Part shown: positions 1 through 7,737 of the stretch, piece after piece | Position numbering within the stretch: the first letter of the stretch is position 1 | Layout: every line of letters begins with the position of its first letter | DNA from: Caldilinea sp. | GTDB lineage: Bacteria; Chloroflexota; Anaerolineae; Caldilineales; Caldilineaceae | Direction: 5' to 3' | Length of the DNA: 11,235 nucleotides | Assembly (NCBI GenBank): GCA_026389955.1 | Contig: JAPLGY010000667.1 | Location: 1 to 11,235, forward strand | Made by a program: the position numbers and the translations under genes | Notes under the pieces: generated by a model | The model's database searches: none | What the model was told of the DNA's origin: nothing | Seen by the model: the letters and a program-made list of their open reading frames with translations, nothing else

Positions 1-102
1 GCGGCAGGCATGGTCGGTCACCCCATCCATCGGGGCCAACCCAACGATGGGACGCGGCAGCTGCTGCCAAAAATGTGTGCTGTGTACGCCAGACCCGGTC
101 AA
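1..102 (-). CDS. dus: tRNA-dihydrouridine synthase (Dus family), N-terminal fragment, runs off left edge
   Basis: Only the first 34 codons lie in the window. Read on the minus strand from a TTG at 102-100, the frame is open to the edge and contains [16 protein letters not shown]. The APMxGVTD element is the first beta-strand and FMN-binding loop that opens Dus proteins, flavoenzymes that use NADPH to reduce specific uridines in tRNA D-loops. The motif starts about 21 residues after the proposed start, where Dus proteins usually have it. The TTG overlaps the TGA stop of the upstream gene as TTGA, and a GGAAGGG Shine-Dalgarno-like run ends 6 nt before it, which suggests translational coupling. 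An internal ATG at 30-28 would cut into the FMN motif and is rejected as the start. The family call rests on one short but characteristic motif. The Dus subtype cannot be told from this fragment. Confidence 0.78.
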   Translation of the reverse strand, partial: MTGSGVHSTHFWQQLPRPIVGLAPMDGVTDHACR

Positions 103-3100
103 GCTGCACCCTTCCGAATCGCTTCCGCTGTAGAGAGCCGCTGCACAGGCACCCCTCGCCGACGCAGCCAAAGCTCTGCGTCCGCAGCCTGCGGGGACTC
201 GACCAGCCAGACCTGGCTGGCCCGTGCGGCGGCCTCCAGGTCCCTGCCGACCTGCAGCGGAACCGCCCCGGCCAGCTCCAGCAGAGCGTACAGGATCTCC
301 AAGGAGGCCGGCACCTCCGCCAGATACAGGTAGGGCAGGCCGGACGGCTCCCCGCCGCGGGCAAGCGGCTCCAGCTGCGTCGGCGCAACCGGCCTGAGCC
401 GCCGCTGGAAGCTGACCCGCACCAGGTTCAGACCGGTCAAGCTGACCGTCGTCCACACCCCCAGGTCATCGGGCATGATGCGGTAGAGGCCGGCGCCAAG
501 CGGCTTGAACTCCACACCGTACATCCCCTGCTCCGCTCGGGAACGTGTCGGGAGCGTGTATTCTTCTTCTTCTCCCTGGTAGACGCGCACCGGATGGTTG
601 GGCTTGCCTTCGATTTCGACCTGCAGGGCGCTGAAGCCGGGCATCGACCCCGCTTCCGTGGCCGTCGCTTCCCACAGACTGGCCAGCGGGGCAAACTGCA
701 CCGACCACCCGCCCACACCGTCGATTTCGATCTGCGGCTGCTCGTAGCCCCCCTCCGCATAGAGCCCGTAGACCCCTGCGGCCAACCCGCTGAACGTGGC
801 CCGCCCGCTCTCGTCGAGCTGCAGCCGCTGCTCGTTGCCGACCGCATCCACCAGCCGAACCTGCCGCCCAGCTCCCTCTGGCACAGAGACCGCCAGCAGA
901 CCCTGCCCAGGAGGCGGCGGCCCCTCCTCGGCGCGCGGGCTCTCCGGCAGCAGCAGGTCGACCGCAACCTGGTTGCGTCCGTCGAGCGCCACATCGGCGA
1001 CGGTCGTGGTCTCTTCGTGGCCTGCAACCTGCACGGTATAACGCCCCGCTTCCAACCCCTCAAACCGGTAGCGGCCTTCCTCCCCAACCTCCTGCTCGCG
1101 ACGCCCGGCGTCTCCCCAGAGCAGCACCCGCCGGGGCTGGCCGGGCGCCCCCCCGCGCACAGAGCCGCCGATCGTCGACTCGGCAGCCGGTGCCGCTGCC
1201 GAGACCACCCCAAACACAAATTCCACCAACGGGATCGTGCGCTTGTCGATCCGGACGCGCGCCTCGAGCTCGACAGCCCGCCCGTCGGGCTGGGGCGCGC
1301 CCTCGACTGTCACAAGGGAGTAGCCTTCTTCAAGCCCGGTGATGCGACAGGCGGCAGCACCCTCGTCCGGCGCTGTACCGCTGACCCCCTCCGCGACCAC
1401 CCCTTCGGTGCCGTGCACCACAACGCGCAGCCCCGGGTGCCGCGGCACCGAGACCACCACCGCACCGATGCCCGCAGTAGTCTCGGCAGGACGCACGGTG
1501 TACCCCCAACCCGCCAGCCGCAGGTCGACCGTTGCCGGGTCGCGGCCGTTCAGCTTCAGTGTTTCCAGTTCGGTGCCTGCCGGCTCGACGCGCAGGCTGT
1601 AGTCTCCCGCCGCCAGCCCGACAAAACGATAGCTGCCATCTTCGCGCACCAAAGTCACCCATTCTTCGCCGCTCTGTTTGTGCACCAACAGCACCCCAGC
1701 CCCAGCCCCCCCAGCGACATGCCCTTCCACACTGGAGCGGCCAGCCGCAGCAGGGGGCAGCGGCAGGCTGAGCCGAACAACCACCTCGCGCTGGCCTTGC
1801 TGCAGCAGCACCTCTTCGCTGTAGTGGGCGTCGGGAATTTGCAGAACGTAAAGCCCTTCGGCCAGGTCGGCAAACTCAAAGACACCGGTGCTGTCCAGCG
1901 CCACCTCCGCCACCCGATGCCCCGCACGCAGAAGACAAAGCTGGGCCGCCCCCCGCACATTGGCGACACTGCCGCGCAGCAGGATGGCAGACGCATTGCC
2001 CGCAAGGGCGCGCGCCTTTTTGGGTTCGGCCTGCAGCGCCCGCACGATCGGCAACTGGCCTCCTGGCCAGCGATCGCTGTACCAGGCATGCTCTTCCCAC
2101 CAGCTGCTGGCGCTGCCCAGCCGCTCATTGGCCACCAGCCAGAACGCAGCACAGAAAAAGTAGTCAGGAGCCACCTTGAAACGTTGGCTGACCCCCATCA
2201 TGACCCGGCAGGCCTCCAACGTCTGGGCCATATGCAGATCCGGCGTCGTCGCCGGGTAGCGTGGGTCGCTGTCTTCGCCCACCAGATAGCCGCTCTCGGT
2301 GGCCAAAACAGGCAGGCTGTGCCCAAGATGTTTGCGGTTCAAAGCGTCAAAATGTTCGTAGGCCAGCCAGCAGGCAGGGTCGTCCGCAACCGCTGCCCCC
2401 GGGCTGCGCCGGTCGTAGCGCAGCCGGTTGACCTCTTCCAGCGTGCGCCCCCGCCAGCCATCGGACGACCAGGGCTCGTTCGCCACTGCCCGGTAAAAAC
2501 GCTCGGTGAACGCCCCCCCCTCCTGGTTGCCGCTGTCGTACGGGTAGTCGAGCGGCCGATTGCGCGGGTAGTTGTGCACCGCCTGCCAGACCGGCCCATC
2601 CAACAGATCCCGACGCCCAGCAGCCACAATCCGCCCCACCAGATCCCACTGGCTGCCATTGGACAAGGCCGGAATCGCCGGCATCCCCCCGCGCTCCAGA
2701 ATGACTTCGGCTGTGGCGATCGTGTTTTCTACGGTGAGTTCCACCCCATTGATCGGAACCCGGCCCCCTTTCCACTCCACATCGACGTCGGGCTCGTTGT
2801 TGAACTCAAAATACCGCACGCCGACCCGAATCAAGGTGTCCAGGTGGACCCGCTCCTTGACCCCCAGCAGCCCAGGGTTGGGCGCCGGCCGGTACAGCCG
2901 CACGATCGGAAAAAACCCTTCCGCCAGCAGCAGCTCACAAAACTCCAGCGCACCGTCATGGTTGAAGATCTTGACCCACTTCACCCCCATCGCCCTGAGC
3001 TCAGGAATCCAAAAATCACGGATTTTCCCCATGCCCACAGCGGCAGCCTGGCCCGCCGACCAGTGAATCCCTATCCCCGTATCGTTGGCTGGCCTTGGAT

Positions 3101-3116
3101 AATCGTTCAGGTCCAT
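99..3116 (-). CDS. Large glycosidase-like TIM-barrel protein with about six Ig-like (carboxypeptidase-regulatory-type) repeats
   Basis: About 1005 residues. Residues 1 to about 365 read like a clan-A glycoside hydrolase barrel: an early GIGIHW strand, WVKIFN, then FNNEP with E108 as possible acid/base and LATESGYL with E274 as possible nucleophile, plus many aromatic residues. From about residue 370 to 915 there are six beta-sandwich-like repeats, each ending in a variant of G-x-Y-x-F-x-G-L-x-x-G-x-Y (about 411-427, 494-510, 589-604, 681-697, 771-787, 865-881), roughly 90 residues apart. This is typical of CarboxypepD_reg/SdrD-B-like modules. The last 90 residues form a separate unrecognised domain. 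No signal peptide or membrane segment is visible, and a stop codon (3131-3129) lies directly before an alternative GTG start at 3128. The ATG at 3116 is preferred for a weak GAGTGG upstream. Substrate unknown. The barrel could also be a non-catalytic sugar-binding domain. It overlaps the downstream dus start by 4 nt. Confidence 0.75.
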   Translation of the reverse strand: MDLNDYPRPANDTGIGIHWSAGQAAAVGMGKIRDFWIPELRAMGVKWVKIFNHDGALEFCELLLAEGFFPIVRLYRPAPNPGLLGVKERVHLDTLIRVGVRYFEFNNEPDVDVEWKGGRVPINGVELTVENTIATAEVILERGGMPAIPALSNGSQWDLVGRIVAAGRRDLLDGPVWQAVHNYPRNRPLDYPYDSGNQEGGAFTERFYRAVANEPWSSDGWRGRTLEEVNRLRYDRRSPGAAVADDPACWLAYEHFDALNRKHLGHSLPVLATESGYLVGEDSDPRYPATTPDLHMAQTLEACRVMMGVSQRFKVAPDYFFCAAFWLVANERLGSASSWWEEHAWYSDRWPGGQLPIVRALQAEPKKARALAGNASAILLRGSVANVRGAAQLCLLRAGHRVAEVALDSTGVFEFADLAEGLYVLQIPDAHYSEEVLLQQGQREVVVRLSLPLPPAAAGRSSVEGHVAGGAGAGVLLVHKQSGEEWVTLVREDGSYRFVGLAAGDYSLRVEPAGTELETLKLNGRDPATVDLRLAGWGYTVRPAETTAGIGAVVVSVPRHPGLRVVVHGTEGVVAEGVSGTAPDEGAAACRITGLEEGYSLVTVEGAPQPDGRAVELEARVRIDKRTIPLVEFVFGVVSAAAPAAESTIGGSVRGGAPGQPRRVLLWGDAGRREQEVGEEGRYRFEGLEAGRYTVQVAGHEETTTVADVALDGRNQVAVDLLLPESPRAEEGPPPPGQGLLAVSVPEGAGRQVRLVDAVGNEQRLQLDESGRATFSGLAAGVYGLYAEGGYEQPQIEIDGVGGWSVQFAPLASLWEATATEAGSMPGFSALQVEIEGKPNHPVRVYQGEEEEYTLPTRSRAEQGMYGVEFKPLGAGLYRIMPDDLGVWTTVSLTGLNLVRVSFQRRLRPVAPTQLEPLARGGEPSGLPYLYLAEVPASLEILYALLELAGAVPLQVGRDLEAAARASQVWLVESPQAADAELWLRRRGVPVQRLSTAEAIRKGAA

Positions 3117-3178
3117 CGCTTCGACCACTCACAGTGCAGCAGAAATATCAGACACTCACCCCTACCATTGCAGCTCTC

Positions 3179-3207
3179 AGTATACTCTACTCGCCATCCA
3201 GCGAGAA
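3179..3207 (-). promoter_or_regulatory. Candidate sigma70-type promoter for the glycosidase-like gene
   Basis: On the minus strand a TATACT -10 hexamer (3184-3179) follows TTCTCG (3207-3202) with a 17-bp spacer. The -10 is a good match and is the same hexamer used by both tRNA promoters in this window. The -35 matches consensus at only three of six positions. Transcription would start near 3172, giving a 5' leader of about 55 nt. AGTATACT is itself palindromic, so the -10 also reads on the plus strand, but I find no -35 for it there. Confidence 0.35.
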
Positions 3208-3209
3208 AC

Positions 3210-3227
3210 AGCTTCGTTTGGGAAGCT
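3210..3227. repeat. 6-bp inverted repeat, operator-like, between divergent genes
   Basis: AGCTTC and GAAGCT flank a 6-nt centre, giving a perfect 6-bp dyad. It sits just upstream of the -35 of the candidate minus-strand promoter and about 110 bp upstream of moxR, so it could bind a dimeric regulator. No T-rich tail follows on either strand, so it is not a terminator. Function is inference only. Confidence 0.35.
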
Positions 3228-3250
3228 CGATCCACACACCCGCTGCGCTC

Positions 3251-3286
3251 TTTTCGGCTTGGGCCCAGTTTTCAGCTTGGGCCAAG
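3251..3286. repeat. Two adjacent 18-bp direct repeats upstream of moxR
   Basis: TTTTCGGCTTGGGCCCAG (3251-3268) is followed immediately by TTTTCAGCTTGGGCCAAG (3269-3286); 16 of 18 positions agree. The second copy contains a perfect dyad, CTTGG-G-CCAAG (3276-3286), and the first a degenerate form of it. The pair lies 53-88 bp upstream of the moxR start codon, in a non-coding stretch of about 220 bp. This fits a tandem regulator site on one face spacing of nearly two helical turns. No good -10/-35 pair is visible here for moxR; a TATTGT at 3293-3298 is the best weak -10. Confidence 0.5.
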
Positions 3287-3338
3287 ATCGGGTATTGTTG
3301 CAGAGAGGTCGTTTTGTCAGAGTCAACCAGGACAGCTC

Positions 3339-4292
3339 ATGGAATTGGTTCAAAATCTTGTCAACCGTGTCGCAGAAAATGTACGCCAGGTGATCGTCGG
3401 CAAAGACGAAGAGATCCGCCTGACCCTCCTGGCTATGCTCTGCGAAGGACATCTGCTGATCGAGGATGTGCCCGGGGTGGGAAAGACGATGCTGGCACGC
3501 GCCCTTGCCCTGAGCGTCGGCTGTTCGTTCCGCCGCATCCAATTTACCCCGGACATGCTGCCGACCGATGTGACCGGTGTCAGCATCTACAACCAAAAAA
3601 CCCAGCTCTTCGAGTTCCGCCCAGGCCCCATCTTTGCCCAGATCGTCCTGACCGACGAGATCAACCGGGCGACCCCAAAGACCCAGTCCGCCCTGCTCGA
3701 AGCGATGGAAGAACGCCAGGTCACTGTCGACGGCACCACCTACCCGATCCCCCAGCCGTTTCTGGTGCTGGCCACCCAAAACCCGATCGAATACGAGGGG
3801 ACCTTTCCGCTGCCCGAAGCCCAGGTCGACCGCTTTATGCTGCGCATCCACCTCGGCTACCCCAGCAAACAAAACGAGATCGACGTGCTCAATCGCCAGA
3901 GCACACACCACCCGATCCAAGATCTCCGCCAGGTGCTCAGCGCCGACGAACTGATTGCGGCCCAGCAGGCCCTTCGGACAGTGTATGTCGACGACCTGGT
4001 CAAAAGCTATATCGTCGACCTGGTCAACAGCACACGCGACCACCCCGACATCTACCTGGGGGCCAGCCCACGGGGCAGCCTGGCCCTGTTCCACGGCAGC
4101 CGTGCCTGGGCGGCGATCCAGGGGCGCAACTACGTGCTGCCCGACGACATCAAACGGCTGGCCGAGCCGATGCTGGCCCACCGTCTGATCGTGGCTCCTT
4201 CGGCCCGCATCAAGAATGTCACGCCGCGACAGATTGTCGAAGAGCTCCTGCAGCATACTGCGGTGCCCGGTGCCCGGGTACGGGTGCGCTGA
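3339..4292 (+). CDS. MoxR-family AAA+ ATPase
   Basis: 317 residues, usual length for MoxR. AAA_3 core features are all present: Walker A GVGKT with K49 and T50, Walker B IVLTDE with D106 and E107 followed by INRA, sensor 1 in LATQNP (N148), arginine-finger-like R165 in EAQVDRF, and sensor 2 R245 in GASPRG. A C-terminal lid ends at GARVRVR. MoxR ATPases act in the cytoplasm as chaperones that help assemble or load cofactors into partner complexes, often through VWA-domain proteins. The next gene encodes a DUF58 protein, the classic partner. Start chosen at ATG 3339 because AGGA lies 6 nt upstream and homology begins there. The frame stays open far upstream, but that part is antisense to the neighbouring gene and is not coding. 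Neither a transglutaminase-like protein nor a separate VWA protein, both common in such clusters, follows. Confidence 0.95.
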   Translation: MELVQNLVNRVAENVRQVIVGKDEEIRLTLLAMLCEGHLLIEDVPGVGKTMLARALALSVGCSFRRIQFTPDMLPTDVTGVSIYNQKTQLFEFRPGPIFAQIVLTDEINRATPKTQSALLEAMEERQVTVDGTTYPIPQPFLVLATQNPIEYEGTFPLPEAQVDRFMLRIHLGYPSKQNEIDVLNRQSTHHPIQDLRQVLSADELIAAQQALRTVYVDDLVKSYIVDLVNSTRDHPDIYLGASPRGSLALFHGSRAWAAIQGRNYVLPDDIKRLAEPMLAHRLIVAPSARIKNVTPRQIVEELLQHTAVPGARVRVR

Positions 4293-4367
4293 CCGCCCCA
4301 TGTCCCCCTGGGTCTTTCCGCTGCAACGTGCGGCCTTGCGGCAGAGCGCTTTGAACCGAACAACGCC

Positions 4368-5636
4368 ATGAATTCTCGTCTGCTTTTTTTGCTGGCAGCC
4401 ACGGCGGCAGCCTGGACGATTGCGCTCAACACAGGCCGCGAGCTTGCTTTCAGCCTGGCCTATCTCTTCACCGGGTTGATGGGCGGCAGCCTGTGGTGGG
4501 CCTGGCAGAGTGTCCGCAGTCTGCGCGCGCTGCGGCGCACAAAATCCCGCCGCAGCCAGGTCGGCCAGTATGTCGAAGAACAGTTTGAGGTGACCAACCA
4601 CGCCCTCTGGCCCAAGCTCTGGCTGGAATTTGAAGATCAGTCCACGCTGCCCTGGCACAGCGCCAGCCGCGTCCTGAACGCTATGGGCCACCGGGGAACC
4701 CAACGCTGGTTGGTCAGGACACTCTGCCAGCAGCGCGGCCGCTTTCGGCTGGGCCCGGTCGTCCTGCGCAGCGGCGACCCGCTTGGCATCCTGCGCCGAG
4801 AGCTGCCGCTCGCCGGCGAGACTTTTGTCACCGTCTACCCAGCCACCTTCGAGATCGCCACGTTTGAGCCCGCAGTTTCTGAACTCACCGGCGGCGAGGC
4901 CCGCCATCGACGCACCCATCAGATCACCTCCAGCGTCGCCGGCCTCCGCGAATACGCCACAGGAGACAGCCTTCAGCGCATCCACTGGCCCACCACCGCA
5001 CGCATGCAGCGGCTGATCGTCAAAGAGTTCGAGCTGGACCCGACCGCCGATGTCTGGATCTATCTCGACCTCTGTCAGAGCGCTGCGGCCGCTCTCCCCT
5101 GGGGCACTCGCCCGCCCGAGTCGCCGCTCTTTCGGGCTGGCCAGCGGCGCCCCCCGCTTGAACTGCCCCCCGACACCACCGAGTACGGCGTCGCCGCCGC
5201 CGCCAGCCTGGCCCGCTACTACCTTCTGCGCAACCGCGCAGTCGGGATGAACAGCCGCGGCCGCACCCGCGAATGGGTGCAGGCCGACCGTGGAGAACGG
5301 CAGCTCAACAAGTTTCTCGAAACCCTTGCCGTCGTCGAAGCTGCCGGGTCGTTGCCCTTTGCCCACCTGATCGCCACCGACGGCATCCGCCTCCACCGCA
5401 ACGATATGTTGATCGCCATCACCGCAGACGACGACCCAGCCTGGGTCACGGCGCTCCAACTGCTCCAGCGCCGCGGCGTCCACAGCGTCGCTGTGCTGAT
5501 CGACAGCAGCACCTTCGGCACGCCCCGCACCTACACCGCTGTCCAGGCTCAGCTGCTGGCCTTGGCAATCCCCTGCTACCGCCTCCGCCGCGGGGACGAT
5601 CTCGGCCGCAGCCTGGCCACCCCCCTCCCCCGCTGA
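4368..5636 (+). CDS. DUF58-domain membrane protein, MoxR partner
   Basis: 422 residues. Two hydrophobic segments at about 5-20 and 27-46 suggest an N-terminal membrane hairpin, and basic residues follow. The DUF58 hallmarks are clear: GDPLGILRR at 136-144, then [16 protein letters not shown] (192-207) and RLIVKEFE (215-222). The VWA-like strand IYLDLCQS (231-238) follows, where the MIDAS-type DxSxS is DxCxS: the first serine is C236. DUF58 proteins are usually encoded next to moxR and are thought to act with it at the membrane; the substrate is not known. The gap to moxR is 75 bp with no terminator, so one operon is likely. No strong Shine-Dalgarno precedes ATG 4368, but the hydrophobic N-terminus supports this start. 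The stop lies 8 bp from the end of convergent rph. Confidence 0.9.
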   Translation: MNSRLLFLLAATAAAWTIALNTGRELAFSLAYLFTGLMGGSLWWAWQSVRSLRALRRTKSRRSQVGQYVEEQFEVTNHALWPKLWLEFEDQSTLPWHSASRVLNAMGHRGTQRWLVRTLCQQRGRFRLGPVVLRSGDPLGILRRELPLAGETFVTVYPATFEIATFEPAVSELTGGEARHRRTHQITSSVAGLREYATGDSLQRIHWPTTARMQRLIVKEFELDPTADVWIYLDLCQSAAAALPWGTRPPESPLFRAGQRRPPLELPPDTTEYGVAAAASLARYYLLRNRAVGMNSRGRTREWVQADRGERQLNKFLETLAVVEAAGSLPFAHLIATDGIRLHRNDMLIAITADDDPAWVTALQLLQRRGVHSVAVLIDSSTFGTPRTYTAVQAQLLALAIPCYRLRRGDDLGRSLATPLPR

Positions 5637-5644
5637 CCGCCAGA

Positions 5645-6373
5645 TCAAAGCCTGGCCCGCCCCAGCACCTCCGTCTGCAACGCAAACAGCTGCCGAATCC
5701 CATGTTCCGCCAGCATCAACATCGCATTGAGCGCCCCCCGGCTGAAGGGCGCCCCCTCGGCAGTGCCCTGAATCTCCACAAAACGGCCGTCCGAGGTCAT
5801 GATCACGTTCATGTCTACCTCCGCCTTCTGGTCGAGTTCATAGTCGAGGTCCAACACAGCCTTGCCAGCCACAACCCCAACACTGACCGCAGCCACTGCC
5901 TCTTTCAACACCCCCGGCCCAATCACCTTGCGCTTTTCCAGCCGCTTGATCGCCAGGGCCAACGCCACATAGCCGCCCGTGATCGAAGCGGTGCGCGTGC
6001 CGCCGTCGGCCTGTATCACGTCGCAGTCCACCACGATCTGCCGGTCGCCCAGACGCGTCAGATCCACCCCAGCCCGCAGGCTGCGTGCGATCAGCCGCTG
6101 GATCTCCTGCGTCCGCCCCCTGGGATATTGTGTCTCGCGCTGGTTGCGCTGTTCGGTGGCGCGCGGCAGCATGGCGTATTCCGCAGTCACCCACCCCTGT
6201 TTCGGCCGCGCATTGGCAAGCCAGCGCGGCAGCGTCTCCTCGACCGTGGCGTTGCACAATACACGCGTGTTCCCCATGCTGATCAACACCGATCCCTCCG
6301 GATAGATGATGTAGTCCAACTCCATTGTCACCGGACGCAGTTCGTCCAGGGTGCGGGTCACAGCCACAGCCAT
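5645..6373 (-). CDS. rph: Ribonuclease PH
   Basis: 242 residues, close to the usual 238-245. RNase PH is a phosphate-dependent 3'-to-5' exoribonuclease that trims the extra 3' nucleotides of tRNA precursors and forms a hexameric ring in the cytoplasm. Conserved elements: DELRPV (10-15), [19 protein letters not shown] (60-73), [16 protein letters not shown] (85-100) with phosphate-contacting R87, [18 protein letters not shown] (116-133) with R127, catalytic-type acidic pair D181 and D187 in the AEVDMNV region, and [12 protein letters not shown] 6373 is chosen because GGTGGAAAGG precedes it and length matches. A GTG at 6397 would add eight residues but has no ribosome site. It lies downstream of two tRNA-Ala genes on the same strand, past a strong terminator; no separate promoter is evident. 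Confidence 0.96.
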   Translation of the reverse strand: MAVAVTRTLDELRPVTMELDYIIYPEGSVLISMGNTRVLCNATVEETLPRWLANARPKQGWVTAEYAMLPRATEQRNQRETQYPRGRTQEIQRLIARSLRAGVDLTRLGDRQIVVDCDVIQADGGTRTASITGGYVALALAIKRLEKRKVIGPGVLKEAVAAVSVGVVAGKAVLDLDYELDQKAEVDMNVIMTSDGRFVEIQGTAEGAPFSRGALNAMLMLAEHGIRQLFALQTEVLGRARL

Positions 6374-6384
6374 TTCCTTTCCAC

Positions 6385-6402
6385 CAGCGGCCTGCACCGC
6401 TG
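6385..6402 (-). other. Small hairpin in the rph leader
   Basis: On the minus strand CAGCGG and CCGCTG pair perfectly around a 6-nt loop, ending 11 nt before the rph ATG. The stem would partly cover the region just upstream of the ribosome site and contains the alternative GTG start at 6397-6395. It could affect rph translation or be chance in GC-rich sequence. Confidence 0.3.
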
Positions 6403-6415
6403 CACCAGGAGAGCC

Positions 6416-6449
6416 AATAAAAAAACGGCTCTTCTTTTCAGAAGGACCG
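6416..6449 (-). terminator. Intrinsic terminator after tRNA-Ala(GGC)
   Basis: The minus-strand RNA forms a 10-position stem (CGGTCCTTCT with AGAAGAGCCG, one mismatch and one G-U) closed by a GAAA tetraloop, then seven U residues and AUU. The stem begins 5 nt after the tRNA discriminator base. It should end most tRNA transcripts. rph starts 43 nt further on the same strand, so any rph expression from the tRNA promoters depends on readthrough. Confidence 0.88.
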
Positions 6450-6452
6450 CTC

Positions 6453-6529
<77 letters not shown>

Positions 6530-6545
6530 ATTTTTTCTTATTCGA

Positions 6546-6574
6546 AGTATACAGCAGTCTTTCCAGAATCCCAA
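6546..6574 (-). promoter_or_regulatory. Sigma70-type promoter for tRNA-Ala(GGC)
   Basis: Minus strand TTGGGA (6574-6569), a 17-bp spacer, then TATACT (6551-6546). The -10 ends 18 nt before the tRNA 5' end, a normal leader length for RNase P processing. It lies within the spacer after tRNA-Ala(CGC), so the second tRNA can be transcribed separately as well as by readthrough. Confidence 0.7.
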
Positions 6575-6609
6575 ATACTGACCTTGCCTGAGAAACGTTT
6601 GGACAGCCG

Positions 6610-6684
<75 letters not shown>

Positions 6685-6705
6685 GTACCTTTTTCACTGC
6701 AAACA

Positions 6706-6734
6706 AGTATACCAAAGCCAGACGCTCTGGTCAA
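6706..6734 (-). promoter_or_regulatory. Strong sigma70-type promoter for tRNA-Ala(CGC)
   Basis: Minus strand TTGACC (6734-6729), exactly 17 bp, then TATACT (6711-6706): five of six matches at each hexamer. The tRNA 5' end is 21 nt past the -10. It points away from the phoU promoter about 60 bp further right. Confidence 0.82.
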
Positions 6735-6790
6735 ATCTGCACCCTGCTCCAAGGCTCACCGGCAGCCCAAAGGCTCCACACAACTCATTT

Positions 6791-6818
6791 TTGAACAGAA
6801 TGTTAATCTCCCGATAAT
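6791..6818 (+). promoter_or_regulatory. Sigma70-type promoter for phoU
   Basis: TTGAAC (6791-6796), a 16-bp spacer, then GATAAT (6813-6818). Four and five of six positions match consensus. Transcription would begin near 6825, giving a leader of about 92 nt before the preferred phoU ATG. I see no convincing PhoB/PhoP box. Confidence 0.55.
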
Positions 6819-6878
6819 CTGCCTCCTGTAGTATCATCTTTGTGACAAAGCGTCTGCACAGACTGCGCGCAGCCGTCA

Positions 6879-6903
6879 AAAAGAGAGGATCCCAAAAGAG
6901 AGG
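6879..6903 (+). repeat. Short direct repeat in the phoU leader
   Basis: AAAAGAGAGG occurs at 6879-6888 and again at 6894-6903, 15 bp apart. The purine-rich copies resemble Shine-Dalgarno sequence, but the second ends 13 nt before the ATG at 6917, further than normal. They may be a tandem duplication in an untranslated leader, or a protein- or ribosome-binding element. Confidence 0.35.
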
Positions 6904-6916
6904 GCCGGGGAAACGG

Positions 6917-7597
6917 ATGAAACCACGCGAACATTTCGACCGTGAACTGCAACAGCTGAGCGATGCCATCCTGCTCATGGCCAGCCGGGTCGAGGAAGAG
7001 CTGTCGATCGTGCTGGCCGCCTACGAACGGCTGGAACCCACCCTGGCCTCCGTCGTGAGTGACCTCGACCGCCAGGTCAACAAGATGCGCTTTGAGATCG
7101 AAGAGCAATGCCTGCTGCTGATCGCACGCCAGCAGCCGACCGCAAGCGATCTGCGGCTGATCATCGCCTCGCTCAACATGATCGTCGACCTCGAACGCAT
7201 GGGCGACCAGGCCAAAGGGGTCGCCAAAGCGCTCAAGCGCCTCCACAACAAACCGCTGGAAAAACTGCCGAGCGAGATCGCCGACATGGGCCACCTGGTG
7301 CTGACCATGCTGCGCCGGATCAAGGATGCCTACGCCAACCGGGATGTGGCCCTGGCCCAGCAGGTCGCCCGCCAGGACGACGAGGTCGACAAGCTCTACG
7401 CACGCGCCTTCACCCAGCTCATGTTCCGGCTCTCCAGCTCCAACTCGCTCGAGCAAACCCAGGACGACTACGAGGTGCTGCGCATCGCCCGCGAGTTCGA
7501 ACGCTTCGGAGACCTGATCACCAACGTGGCCGAGCGACTGGTCTTTATCGTGACCGGCAGCATGGAAGAGACCAACCTCGAAGCCGAACAAAGCTGA
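6917..7597 (+). CDS. phoU: PhoU-family phosphate-signalling protein
   Basis: 226 residues, all helical, with the two-fold repeated three-helix bundle of PhoU. PhoU is a cytoplasmic protein that links the Pst phosphate transporter to the PhoR/PhoB-type two-component system and limits phosphate uptake. Start HFDRELQQL, then RQQPTASDLRLI (71-82), and the two metal-binding motifs of the form ExxxDxxxN: E93-R-M-G-D97 with G101 instead of Asn, and E195-R-F-G-D199-LIT-N203, which is complete. ATG 6917 is chosen because it gives the normal N-terminus and GGGG lies 6 nt upstream. A GTG at 6842 would add 25 very basic residues without a ribosome site. No pst or phoB/phoR gene lies beside it, so it is unlinked here; a role with another regulator or transporter is possible. 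Confidence 0.93.
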   Translation: MKPREHFDRELQQLSDAILLMASRVEEELSIVLAAYERLEPTLASVVSDLDRQVNKMRFEIEEQCLLLIARQQPTASDLRLIIASLNMIVDLERMGDQAKGVAKALKRLHNKPLEKLPSEIADMGHLVLTMLRRIKDAYANRDVALAQQVARQDDEVDKLYARAFTQLMFRLSSSNSLEQTQDDYEVLRIAREFERFGDLITNVAERLVFIVTGSMEETNLEAEQS

Positions 7598-7660
7598 CAG
7601 CTGCCCCCTGCGCTCGTTTCCCTGCGCCCTCCCGCTTTATGCCATCCGCCCCAGCTCGGC

Positions 7661-7666
7661 TATAAT
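7661..7666 (+). promoter_or_regulatory. Consensus -10 element upstream of the aminotransferase
   Basis: A perfect TATAAT lies 71 bp before the aminotransferase ATG, in the 140-bp gap after phoU. No good -35 is found at 16-18 bp; TTTATG at 7636-7641 sits 19 bp away and is weak. The start site would be near 7673. The rest of the gap shows nothing else, including no clear phoU terminator. Confidence 0.55.
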
Positions 7667-7737
7667 GCGGAATTACAGCGATCACTTTCAATTTTTCGGT
7701 GCGCGGATCGCAGCGCAGGCAGGCAGGGGGCTAGCTT

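Noticed and set aside
1..11. ATG at 11-9 on the minus strand as start of the next gene
   Set aside because: A different frame, from TTG 102, contains the Dus FMN motif LAPMDGVTD, which this start would not produce.
27..50. Hairpin CCATCG...CGATGG as a terminator after the glycosidase-like gene
   Set aside because: It has no U-rich tail and lies inside the coding sequence of the Dus fragment.
75..3338. A plus-strand frame open from 75 through to moxR, more than 1000 codons
   Set aside because: It runs antisense to the glycosidase-like gene and has low-complexity, Arg/Pro/His-rich translation. Homology begins only at ATG 3339, which has its own Shine-Dalgarno.
3177..5648. An 823-codon minus-strand frame opposite moxR and the DUF58 gene
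   Set aside because: The opposite strand carries two unmistakable protein families. The antisense frame is open because these GC-rich genes avoid the codons that give stops on the other strand.
5639..5656. GCCAG/CTGGC stem at the DUF58-rph junction as a shared bidirectional terminator
   Set aside because: Only 5 bp with an 8-nt loop and no T tract on either strand; it also lies within the rph end. Only 8 bp separate the two stop codons.
6791..6808. TTGAAC and TTAATC as a Pho box upstream of phoU
   Set aside because: Spacing and sequence do not fit known PhoB or PhoP boxes well; TTGAAC is better read as the -35 element.
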